From: Haliclystus octoradiatus
Lineage: Eukaryota; Cnidaria; Staurozoa; Stauromedusae; Haliclystidae
Length of the DNA stretch: 64,000 nt
Assembly (NCBI GenBank): GCA_916610825.1
Contig: OU744448.1
Location: 4,855,787-4,919,786 of the forward strand
Direction: 5' to 3'
Under the pieces are notes generated by a model that was not told the origin of the DNA, did not search any database, and was given only the letters and a program-made list of their open reading frames with translations. The stretch's first letter is position 1. Every line of letters starts with the position of its first letter. This document shows, in pieces, positions 11,695 to 22,704 of the stretch. A program made the position numbers and the translations under genes.

Positions 11695-14600
11695 TATTGC
11701 AATGTATATATACATGTAATCTGAAAATATTATCATATGATAGTACGTAGCGAGATCTTCTAGCCATTTGCATTTACGCATGTGCGGCTTCTATCAACAA
11801 TATTTGTGTGAAAATAAAACTTTCAATATCTCACCAGGGCTATATACATACTGTGTTTCACAGCATAGAAACCGATCATAACATGTTGCAGCTTTTGTTG
11901 TTGTATACCGCTTTGTTATTAAATTAGACACGTCGTGAAATATTAGCAAACATTCAAGTTATATTAATACACATTGAAAATATTTATTTCACCTTGAACG
12001 AAGTATTGACATGTTTGGCAATTTATTTTCACTAAAGTAATTATCCAAGCATTTAAAAACCTAAATCTGTACTGATTTCGACTTCGTAAATTCATGACTT
12101 TATATTCATGCACACAAACTATCAACACAATTCCTTCTCCCCGAATGCCTATGCAAAGACAATAATATCATGAAATGTTGTGTTATTGGCCCCAAAAAGC
12201 AACCTCTGCTAAAATGATCATTAATGAAGAACAGAGGCCATTTGAAAAGGCCTCATCGTTCGAAAAATTACATTATTTACTTCTTTATATCCATGTTATT
12301 GAACAAGTCATATTTAAAACTTGCAATATTAATTATTACACAATTTTAACATGGGGAATAAAGTCGTAAAATTACCTATTAATTACCGGAATCCCCTATT
12401 AATTACCGACGAAACAAGAAATTAGTTATTCCTTTCCTTTGGCAATGGTGGTTTGATTTGTAACATTATAAATGATCATATGTACAGAAAGAGAAAAGCA
12501 TGGGCATTCGAATCCTATAGTCACGCGCTTCATAGATATTCTAAATAATTAACTGTTCCAGAAATTGTCATAAATCCTTACAGTCTTTTTATGACCCCGT
12601 ATTAAAAAGCCATTGAAGAAGTTGAATTGCAAATGTTTACACTCGCTGTGCAATGGTCAACTTAATTAATCAGAAGGTAAGACATCGATTTATAGCTGTA
12701 TTTTCATGTTAATTTTTCATATTAAAGGTCACGGGATCAATAGCTATAGAAGACATGAAATTATATCGATATTTTATCTCAAAATTGGCATAAATTTACT
12801 CAAATCAGGAGACAAATTTGCGGATCAAACACCATTTGACGCGATGCTCACGCTACCATAAGAGCCTATAAATTTTTGATATTGAAAATCTCAGCAAGCA
12901 GGCCTGTAATTTTCATGGCAGTCTATCAAAATACTGGGAGTTCGTTGAAAATAGAATTTTATGAGTAAAAAATAGAAGTGAATAATTGTCCCCATAGTGC
13001 TTGTTGTTATCAAATTTTCCAGAATAAGAGCATCAACATTCTTTTAAAATGAAACAAAATTCTACAATAAATCACTATAAAAATTCGATATTGATATTAT
13101 GTTACACGTTGTTGTCAATATTTCTAGGCGCTATTTATAGAATCTTTCAGATGTCGAATGAAAGAAAAGACGATTATGAATAAATTAGTTGTTTTGATAG
13201 AAAAACGAAAATAACTCATTTTGCCAGATTCGTGATATGTATATTTATTCAGAATTTCTTGAAAAGAAGACAATGATTTGTAGAGTGGAAATGTACAATG
13301 CAGCTTTAAAGATATATAAATACCATAACCGATGGTAATATTTAAATGCTCATGTTATGATGTATGCAATGGAAATGATTTACTTATATAGAAAATGAAT
13401 CTACTTTACAATTCATTTGATCGCGATATTAAATGATCTTTCTTTGTCAGAATTATATCGCATAATAGGACAATTTATACTCTATTCTTATCGGGTTTTA
13501 CATTCTCCTTCGAAAAAATAACTTGCTAACTTATTATTGATTGTTTTATTAACTCAGATTATGTATATAAATGTTGTTGGGAGATTATGCCGCTCGTATA
13601 GTTTTTATTTGGATGTCATTTGGAAAATAGTAAATTGTATTTTAATAAATAATGTTCGGCTATGAACGATAATTATCTGCAACCCTTTTCGCTTTTCATA
13701 TTTGCAATACAAGGTTTGCTACACTCATCCAAACTGTATTAACTATTGAAAAATATTTTTGAATTATGTTTTTTGTGTTTTCAAAGTTGAAAGCCAATTT
13801 TTGAACGCTGGAAATATTATCACTATTATTTATCACAAATCATACGCTCAATTCAAATTAATTTTGTTGAATTACATATTCCTGAATTTAACTTAATTAA
13901 ATGTTGATCAACGATAAGAACAAGATACCTCTATTTTTATTCTCGAAACTGCAGTAGCATACTGTGTCTTATTCTTATAGCAAATCAACAAAATGAACTT
14001 TTAGATTTAATCGATGTTTACAATCCTTTGTTAATTATGGAAGCAAAATCTGAAAATAAGAGCCTGTCCGCGCATAACCAAATGATTCATATTATTATAT
14101 CAAATAATAAATTATAAAAATAATTTTGTGCAACGCCTTGATTAATTCTGAACTCTGTAATTTTAGACTGTAGACAGATAATCTCTTCGAACTTTGAATA
14201 TTTTTTCGAATTAGTCGTACGCAAACGTCATTTTGAAATTTCTTGCAAAATCAATTTGTTTTTATGCCCTGCGATAGATTTTTGAATTCAAAACAGATTG
14301 TTTTATCAGAGTTCTCACAAATTATATATTAAATCAGCTTTTAAAAAAGTGAAATGCTTATATTACGATTTTAAGAAAAGTAATAAACGGCATTTGGTTC
14401 AATATTAAATTAACGTCCTAAAGTCTGTCTAATTTTTAAAGCGTTAATTTGTGCCGCGCTTTATAGATTGCTGATATCACCACAACATGAATATAGCTAC
14501 GTTTCTTTGATTTCAAAATATATTTTGTTTGGCCTAGTTATTCTGATAATTCAATGTAATTTAGTATGTTGTATGATATTAATTATCATAAAACTGATTA

Positions 14601-15004
14601 GTTTTGGATTCACTTGTTAAAACCAATTCCACGCAGCTTTTAAAATCAAATCAAAATATTTTTGTTCTGGAGATTTCAATTTCAAATTAATTTGGCTGCC
14701 TGCTAGTTTATCAACCTATGAATATTTTCAAATCTCTAAATTTTTCAATACAATAATGTCAAATAAAATATCAGATGTAGTACATTATTCTAAAACAGTG
14801 TCACAGACCCATACTTTTCATACAAAAAATTTGTTACTGTACATGGTTATCTCGACACAAATGTTTGCATAATTTCCCGACAACGGATTATCTGTATTAT
14901 TTCCCCAGTGAGACATACATAAGTCGAGGGTAGATACAGAAATATCGAAATATCGAAATATCGAAATATAATGATATACAAACAGACATTATTATTAGTA
15001 TAAG
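11695..15004. other. AT-rich intron sequence without recognised genes
   Basis: No reading frame of note, RNA gene or clear mobile-element end was found. A short run of the 8-mer ATATCGAA repeated about four times lies at 14,939-14,966, close to the point (about 15,005) where similarity to copy B resumes. The whole 2,366-15,004 block is absent from copy B. Confidence 0.4.
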
Positions 15005-15486
15005 TAGATAATGCAGTATGATACATTATTAATTTAAAGTTACTCTCATAATAGTCTTCATCATTGGAAGACATGAACCTGAACCATGTTACACTTTTTT
15101 TGTTTCTGAAATGCCCAATTAAAAAAAAGTGTTTGCTTTTGTGAGAACTTGTCAGTATAACTCAAGTGAGAAGGCAGAATGGGTCATTTGTTTAGTACGC
15201 ATTCTTCTGATACATGTTCTGGAGATGTGATTGATGATAGTGATTCAGGAGTCTGAGGCGAAGTCGACACACCTGAACCCTATATAGTCTGTAGAACTGA
15301 CAGTGCAGTGTAGTGTGGAAAGGTATTGCAAAGTGTTGTGGATCTATAAACAATTAATCTGTTGGAGGTGATACAGCAAAGAATTTAAGTTTACGTTATT
15401 GATTTGCATGAAAGATCATTTCAAATGAGATTGCGAAAATAAAATGGGAGTGCCTGAATTAGTTTTTGAGTTATTGCCAAATATAT

Positions 15487-15530
15487 TTGCCATGGCAACA
15501 CCAATGCATATAAAGGTGTTGCCATGGCAA
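15487..15530. promoter_or_regulatory. Inverted pair of RFX X-box-like motifs
   Basis: A perfect 16-bp inverted repeat (TTGCCATGGCAACACC and its inverse, 12-bp loop) contains two near-matches to the X-box pattern GTTGCC-N2-GGCAAC. Copy B has no such repeat at the matching place. It may be a fortuitous hairpin. Confidence 0.3.
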
Positions 15531-16509
15531 TATTCTTTTTTAAATAGACCATGTAAATAGCTTGAAAATTAACTACAATCAGTTTCATTTTTTTGAAAAG
15601 ACATTGGCCTTATTCTTATTTCAAATTTGTGTCAATTGTCCAAAATCACCTAAAAAAGCTGGGTAAAAAGGTTGGGTATAATTTTTGTTTGCGTAAATCA
15701 AATCGTTAGGTGCAAAGTGAGATATTTTCCTTGCATTCATCCATGTGATTTTTTGAAAGAAACTAAACGATATTTCTTCACTTGTATAGAACATTTCCAA
15801 ACCAATAGGACCAGGCCTGCTACTTTAAACTTAGCCTCTTAGTTTCCTATCTAAGCAAAGATCTCACTATAGAATCCAAAGAAGTATATAAAGGTACAAT
15901 TATAGCTAGCAAAAAAGTTGTAACTCCAACTTTTTACCCCTGACTTTATTAGGGTGACCCGTTTTTTTGACAAAAAGGGAATGTCACTAGCTCACAGTAC
16001 AGTTAATACGAAGAATTGCTGGGGTGTACACTTTTTTTCCGGTTTGTCATATATCACATAAAAATGTTCAAAATTCAAATATATAAATAGTATTAAAGAA
16101 TTGACTTCTGCTACCTCGAAAATTTCACCCCAAGAGAAATTCCATTAGTTTTTTCATCTATAAAGAGATAATACGACATCAATGATTCACGCATTAAGAC
16201 AATTGAAATATCTGATTTCGACTAGAAAACAATAAAATCCCTGCTCAGCCTTTACATTGCAATCTCTTTCTGATTCGCATACTAATTATTTCTTTGAATA
16301 CAATATAGAGAATTTCACGATAAATGAATTTTTGTAATTGTCATGATCAGCTTGGTAAAATATTCATTGGAAAAAATCTTTATCATATCTGGATGTCCAA
16401 GCTGAACAACAGTTTTAATGTAAATGTTAAAAATTGGAAATTAAAACCAATATAATAACTTGATGTTGACAATCACGATTTATACTTTCAATCTTCGTTT
16501 TATGTAAAG

Positions 16510-16633
16510 GATCAGCCCATATGCACCAAAGCTGAACAATGCTTCAAAGCAAGCAAATCACCACTTATGGAGATGCTGAAACATAATCGATACTTCATCA
16601 CACTCATCTGTCGAGCCTATGATACTTGCGAAG
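16510..16633 (+). CDS. Cys-rich linker exon of PAN-FReD gene, copy A
   Basis: This 124-nt exon is inferred from conservation with 47,528-47,651 in copy B. It is preceded by an AAAG acceptor and followed by a GTAATG donor. Read in phase 0 it encodes about 41 residues beginning DQPICTKAEQC, with four cysteines in the pattern C-x5-C then C-x5-C, ending in a split codon (phase 1). That phase matches the start of the FReD exon of copy B. The exon falls between the PAN and FReD parts and may supply the first strands of the fibrinogen-type fold, but no known domain can be named for it. Differences from copy B are mostly substitutions, with no stop or indel. Confidence 0.65.
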
Positions 16634-17221
16634 GTAATGAATATTGAATAATTGATGTGAATATCAGAATTATCAGGCCGAGTTGCATGTTATCATGCGT
16701 GATAACATGCGCCAAGGCCTAGCAATTCCTTAGTGTCATGCGAAAATCAATTTTCTAATTGCTAAATACATATTGAAGACATATTAGAAATTTTTATTAT
16801 ATTAATATTTTGCAGCAGAGGGAACTCGTAAATCTCGATAAAGCATATTTGCACAAGTGAATTTCAGAAACGTACAAATGAAATTCAGACAGATAATTAC
16901 TTTACAGGCAACTCTCAATTTCAGGCGCATCTGTCAATCATGCAGGCAATGATAACTATGATCAAGTTTGGATATTGAGGGAGAAAAAAAAGAGGAGTCC
17001 AAAGGCAGAGATTGACGATTCATGATTCTGAAGTATCTAATCCCTATAATGTATGCGAAAAAATATTTCATGCCAACGCCAATCTTCCACAGTCTCCACA
17101 ATCTTCCAGCTTTCGCTAAACTCAGCATGCTCCCTCTATCCGCATTCGAGCATGATTATTATTAACTTCATGATTGACAGATTAACATCATAGTGGCAGC
17201 TAGCTGTAAAGTAATTACAAA

Positions 17222-17346
17222 TCTGAAATTCAATTAGATATTTCTGGAATTGAATTAGATATTACTAAAATTGACTTGGAAATGTCTGAAACTGAATTGG
17301 AAATTTCCTGAAATTGAATTTGGAAATTCTGGAATTCACTTGGAAG
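17222..17346 (+). repeat. Imperfect tandem repeat of GAAATTGAATTGG units, copy A
   Basis: Five to six degenerate units of about 22 bp built on TCTGAAATTGAATT. The same array occurs in copy B at 49,890-50,020, so it predates the duplication. Confidence 0.7.
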
Positions 17347-18138
17347 GGTGTGGTGATAGAACATCATATGCTCAATCAGATGCCACAGACGATACGTTCT
17401 CACAGTTAAAATAATTGAAATACGAATTCTACTTCATATAATTTTATTGTGTTAATCCCACAGCTCGCGGAATGACAATATTACAAACAAATATATAGAA
17501 TACAGAAATATTTGTTTTAAAGGGTAAACAATTTATGCAACATAAAAATGTGTCACTGCTGCTGCGTTATTAATGTCCGATACCACATTATCACTAATAT
17601 TATCCTTATCATTCTATATACAAATTCAGACATATAAATACAGAGAGCAGTGTTATATTATAATGGCCTATATTGACCTCCAGGTTTAAAGTAGGAACCC
17701 GGTAAGAACATTATAAATAAAAAATTTCAACCTACAATCACTGGAATATAATGACATTTAATGATATTTAATGACATTGTCATGATATTTAAGAACCTCA
17801 ATCATATACCTTTGACCTTCAGCATGAAACATTTTTTATTAAAAAACACTCCAAATACATCCTCCGTGGTCATATTCGACAGGTACGTAGAGTTGAATTA
17901 TCAATTGACTGCCATCACAACTACTTTTTTACTCAACGCATAATTCCAAATATGGAATAGTTTAAGTGATGAAGTTGTATCCGCTCCATTTTTCTACAAA
18001 TTTAAATTTTTACTTAAGAATGTAGACTTGCTACCTGTGCCTGTAAACTTATTTGACAAATATACAGCATACATCCATTCATCCATTCAAACATAAAAGG
18101 ATTATTATAAAACCCTAATTATTATTATATATTTATAC

Positions 18139-18560
18139 TAGCAGTGAGTGACCCGCGCTGCTAACTTGATCCATTCATTTTCAAGACTGCACGTCTCCGT
18201 TACTTAGGTTTAGAATTTGATTGACAGATTTCTTCAATAGAACAATAGAATAATCGCGTGAACAATAGAGAATTGTCATTGATGCGTTTGAAATCGAGAA
18301 AGACAAAATTGCCTTGCTGTTGTCACGCAAAGTTGGATTACAAAATAAAGATTTGTTTTCCTTCAATGCAGGAAATAGGAAATGGAATATAAAAAAACTA
18401 ATATCATCATTAAACTCGCAGGATGACATTGATTCAAGTGATATGTTTTTCGAAATTTTTACGTAACAATTGACAGTGAAAAACGGAAAACAAATCCATG
18501 GTCGCGACAGCAAGCATAAAAACACACACACAGACTTTGACGTTTATAGATATAGATCAA
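18139..18560 (+). mobile_element. Short interspersed repeat with RTE-like 3' end, copy A intron
   Basis: It starts CTAGCAGTGAGTGACCCGCG and ends ACTTTGACGTTTATAGATAT. A second member at about 63,053-63,683 shares both termini but little of the middle. The TATAGA-type 3' microsatellite is typical of RTE-like retroposons and SINEs. In copy B this intron position holds a different insertion. No coding capacity was recognised. Confidence 0.5.
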
Positions 18561-18682
18561 AGTTTAATAACGTATGGAACAACAATATAAATTATAACCT
18601 TTTGTCAGGTTGCATTGCGGGATATTGAAAGGATCATCTTGGATAACAAAATAAGATTCATGTTTTTGTTAAACTTCTGCAT

Positions 18683-18970
18683 GTGAACCAAGAGATAAGA
18701 ACTGGATGACCATTATGAGGCGTATGTACAATTCCATCTCATTTAATCGCAATTGGCAAGAATATAAGGATGGATTCGGTGATCTCGGTGATCATAGAGA
18801 CTACTGGATTGGTCTGGATTTATTATATTGTCTAACAAAACTTGGAACACACCAATTAAGAATACATATGAAAACTGTAGATGGAATAGTGAATTCGTTT
18901 TACGAAAATTTTAAAGTTGGAAACGAAAGTACTAACTTCAAGACAGAGCATGATTATTGGTCAAAACCTA
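18683..18970 (+). CDS. FReD exon (central part), copy A; acceptor damaged
   Basis: The translation contains the fibrinogen C-terminal core: NWQEYKDGFGD, then DYWIGLDLLYCLTK, then a stretch matching the family pattern of an even-spaced strand (QLRIHMKTVDG) and FYENFKVGNES. It ends at CCTA followed by the donor GTAAGA at 18,971. The remaining A joins GT of exon 30,803 to make Ser, so the phases agree. Its counterpart is 59,393-59,671. The acceptor that reads TTGCAG in copy B reads CTGCAT here, so normal splicing at 18,683 is not expected. An AG at 18,693-18,694 would restart in the same phase with loss of about four codons. FReD proteins are secreted carbohydrate or acetyl-group binders; the specificity here is unknown. 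Confidence 0.7.
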
Positions 18971-19043
18971 GTAAGATAAATCTCAACAACAATTAGTTCA
19001 AAACTAAATATTGTATATATATTTTCTAGCTTAGCACCAGGTA

Positions 19044-19930
19044 GCGATTTGACAAACAGATAGAAGTTGTGACGACCTGCGCGCGCATGTGCTGTAACAT
19101 ATCCAAAGCGGTCAACTTGCTCTAATTGTGCGGCCAAAGCCTATAACACGCAAGTTATGTTTACAAAATGGCAATCAGAAGCAGACGTAACACGAAGGAA
19201 ACATCTGACTTATATTTAGATTACACACTTGAGTACACTTCACAATAACAAATTTACGATTAAATGGATTTAGAAAAACGTTTATTATCAAATGAAATTG
19301 TCGACGGCATAGGCTAAATCTTAATTTCTGAATGTCATTATTATTTGATTATTCTATGGTTCTAGACACACTGTATTCGAGAATCTATATCGCTAAAAAG
19401 GTAAGCACACAATGAACTATGACTTATCTAAGTTTGAAACTGTTGACGCTATTTGATAATGAGTCAACAAACAGCAGCATGACATTTATTTCGCTAAAAC
19501 ACGACAGTCGAGTTCAACGAAGTTTAGAAAGCCTTCTATGCGTTGGCAATAAAAACATTTTGGTTGTTCTAAAAGCGCACACTAATTCATCTCAGACTGG
19601 TTGCATATACAAGAAATATATATATACTATACTATACTCTTTCCGCTTTGTTGACAAAGTCTCAAAGCCATTTTTTACATTTTGAATTATATTAGGTCTC
19701 TCAAATTAAAACAAGGTATGCCGATGACTACATATCATTCAACATGTATTAGATGCATAGACATATATGGACGTAAATTGATAAAATTTCTTTAAAAAGT
19801 ATCAAGTTGAATATGTTTAGATATATAACAAATCCAAGTTGACAACGGTTTTTTAGGGGGAGGGGGTCAAAATGCCGGTCTTTCACTTACTTCGACTTGT
19901 AGGTCTCTCCAAATAAATTGAGACATGCAG
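19044..19930 (+). repeat. Left long TIR of the Mutator-like element
   Basis: The sequence pairs as reverse complement with about 27,620-28,593 with modest divergence. Shared landmarks include the reverse complement of the region around 28,200-28,260 (TAGATTCTCG and AGGTAAGCACACAATGAAC) and GTCGACGGCATAGGCTAAAT. It merges into the tandem array at its inner end. Confidence 0.75.
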
Positions 19931-20720
19931 ATGACTAGATATCAATAGATAGTACTCCTAGACATGTATCGAAGTAGATTCAAAATATTTCTTGAAAATC
20001 GATGTAGTTTATATTTAGATTCAGCCACTTAAGTTGACAAATGGGGCATGTGGGGTTCGTCCAAATGCCGGGTTTTCACTTTCTTCAACTTGTAGGCTAG
20101 GTCTTTTAAAATAAATCAAGACAAGCAGATGACTAAATATCACTAGATAGTACACTTAGACATGTATGGAAGTAAATTCAAAATATTTCTTGAAAAAATA
20201 TCTAATTCATATTTTGATAGAGGCATTTAAGTTGACAAAAGGGACATTTGGGGTTTTTCAAAAAGCTGGGTTTACACTCTCTCCAACTTGTAGGCTCCTC
20301 AAATTAAAACGAGGGGTGCAGAAGATTAGATATCATTAGAGATTACCCTTTGACAAGTATTGAAGTAAGTTCAAACATTTCTTGACAAAATTATAAATAT
20401 CTAGTTTATATTTAGATAGAGCCATTTAAGTTGACAAAGGGTGCATTTTGGGTTTTTTCAAAAAGCTGGGTTTACACTTTCTTCAACTTGTAGGTTCCTC
20501 AAAATAAACGAGGGGTGGCGATGACTAGATATCATTAGAGATTATTTTTTGAAAAGTATTGAAGAAAATTGTAAACATTTCTTGACAAAATATCTAGTTT
20601 ATATTTAGATAGAGCCATTTAAGTTGACAAAGGGCATTTGGGTTTTTTCAAAATGCTGGATTTACACTTTTTCCGATTTCTAGCAAAACATTTCTTGAAA
20701 AAATATCTAGATCATATCTA
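19810..20720 (+). repeat. Tandem array of about 197-bp units, five copies
   Basis: The phrase AAGTTGACAA recurs at about 19,836, 20,031, 20,229, 20,428 and 20,621, a spacing of 193-199 bp. Each is followed by a GGGxTTTT stretch, a copy of TGCCGGGTTT- or GCTGGGTTTACACT-like sequence, ACTTGTAGG, and GATGACTAGATATCA or a variant. The units have diverged by substitutions and small indels. The array lies at the inner end of the left TIR. Confidence 0.75.
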
Positions 20721-20850
20721 ATAATAAATAAATGCAAAAATCAGACATTCATATCTATAGATTAAATTGCATCATGATCGCTCAAGGCGAAACTATTAGT
20801 AGCAAATATGAATGTCTCATTTTTTGCATTTATTTATTATCAAACAGCTC
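20715..20850. repeat. Hairpin-forming inverted repeat inside the Mutator-like element
   Basis: The stretch AATAAATAAATGCAAAAA near 20,722 pairs with TTTTTTGCATTTATTTATT near 20,820, with adjoining AGACATTCATAT and ATATGAATGTCT arms. The loop is about 60 bp. It lies at the inner end of the 197-bp array. Confidence 0.6.
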
Positions 20851-21380
20851 TGCATTTATGGTATCAAACAATATTAAAACAGCAAAGACTACATTATCAC
20901 TTTTATGTTATTATTTGTGTATATTTAGATACATAAATTTAAGACTATATATTTTCTTGACTTTGCTTAAGTCTCACTTTTTACGATTACGATTTTGATA
21001 TGTTGGTAAATGAGACTTGTGTCCTTTGGCAATTCTATTGTTTTAGAAACATAGAAACCGCCAACAAAATCTCGTCGATGACCTAGTTTTATCTGAGTAT
21101 TCTAGGATGTCAACAGTCAACAGCGAACGAATCGTAAAATATATGAGAGCCTGAAATTTAAAAGCTGTTAATTTATTTTACAGTTATAGTGACTTGGGTC
21201 ACTTTTTGTATACATATTTCAGGGTATTGGAGCTAATTAAACTGGAAACTGCAAACATTTTGAGCGCTCGTTGGAGATCGAAATACAGGTTGAAATATTA
21301 TTCATTGTGGAAATGATAAACATTACATTTAAAGGTTGAAATATTCTGAATAAATCTTTTCCTTGCTCTTGTACACGACG

Positions 21381-21900
21381 TGGAACTTCTGAATTTTTGA
21401 TGGTAACCCAAAGCATTCAAAATGATACAATATTAAACAATCCTAACCCGAAGCATCAGTTAATCGACTTTATTTAAAAACCATAAGTTTCCATATAGAT
21501 TTAACTCATTTTATTTTGATTTGCATGTTGAATCTTTCGTTGAAGTTTTCATTGCTTTACGTAATGTTGGACCCCGTCTTTCACCGTACAGTGAAACCTG
21601 TATATAACGGCCAAATACGAGAGGTAGATAAATTGACCACTATCGACAGGTGGCCTTTATATACAAGTTTGATTCAATAGAAAATACTATTTTAGACATT
21701 GCAAAAATGACCACTATGACTGGTGGCCACTGTATAGAGGTGACCGTTATATTAGGTTTGACTGTACATCAAATGCGTGATAATTTGTCAGAACAATACG
21801 ATCAAGCAGAATGCCGTTGTGCAGAATCCAACGCTGTACGAAAGGAATAAGTCCCGCTTACCACTCGTCAAATTACGACATATCAAAGCGGGAATTATAG
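21381..21900 (-). repeat. Inverted copy of the intron stretch 29,320-30,440
   Basis: Blocks of this segment match, as reverse complement, 30,385-30,440, 30,245-30,310, 29,460-29,520 and 29,325-29,460 in that order. The segment lacks the foldback repeat present at about 29,520-30,240 in the other copy, and has an extra 176-bp MITE. No protein-coding function is visible. Confidence 0.7.
21589..21764. mobile_element. 176-bp MITE with TA target duplication
   Basis: The ends are CAGTGAAACCT and the inverted CAGTCAAACCT, with further inverted similarity through a TATAACGG box. TA flanks it at 21,587-21,588 and 21,765-21,766. The inverted homologous segment has the unoccupied TA at 29,458-29,459, which proves insertion. 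Tc1/mariner-type mobilisation fits. Confidence 0.8.
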
Positions 21901-22287
21901 ATCAGTCAATATGTTTTATATATTAAATTAATAGTTTTTCACGAAATTTGTGCTTTTTATTTAGTTAATTAGATAATGGAATTCCTATTTTATCGGCCTC
22001 TTTTTATAATATTACATGATTGTTTAATTACAAATGTTGAACTTGGATGACGAAGCTGCATGAATATGTGTTTTGAATTATACCCAAGTTTGATTATGAT
22101 GTCGTTATTTGAATGTAATAGATGATATCACATGTCATATCTTTAACTTATAACGTAATGCTAATTCGGGATTGTTTTGAGAGCACTATATTCAATCATA
22201 ATGTAACACTATTTTAGAATGCTGAGCAATTACATAAATTAGATATTTTGGATAAATAGGTAAGACAGTTCAAATAGCACATGACAC

Positions 22288-22491
22288 TGTAGTAGGCATA
22301 TCAATAACGACAGAACGATTCATGTTATTGTGTTTATTGATATCTGTAAAATATATAACTGCCTCTTAGCTTAAGCTTACATCGACTGACCTCAATCAAC
22401 TTGGTCAGCTATAATTACATTATATATGTTAATTAATTGTTATACGAGGCTAATGTACTAATATGGAAACGAGGCAGTTTCCAGCACTACA
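22288..22491 (-). repeat. 3' LTR of the CsRn1-like element
   Basis: This is the partner LTR. On the minus strand it is preceded by the purine-rich GGGCGGACA, a plausible polypurine tract. Confidence 0.9.
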
Positions 22492-22704
22492 TGTGTCCGC
22501 CCAACAAAGACGGAGTCATAATCAACTTCGTTATGAATTATATGTTTGTAAAATAGAATAAAAGTACATCATTAACACTAAGGCATTGTAAAAAGTATAA
22601 CATTTTATTTTAGTAAGAAAGAATCAATGTTTATCAATTAAAGTCATCTATCTATTCTTGTGCAGACTATGCAGTCACAATGTATATATATATATATTTT
22701 TCAG

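Noticed and set aside
16814-16860. TTTTGCAG followed by a conserved block as an additional exon
   Set aside because: Conserved in both copies (49,458), but the frame stops quickly and the Cys-rich and FReD exons already join in phase without it.
18181-18531. 116-codon minus-strand frame as a gene
   Set aside because: It lies in the middle of an interspersed repeat whose second member does not conserve it.
19836-20720. 197-bp spaced repeats as a CRISPR or integron array
   Set aside because: The units are contiguous, diverged tandem repeats inside a transposon TIR, with no short-repeat/spacer pattern.
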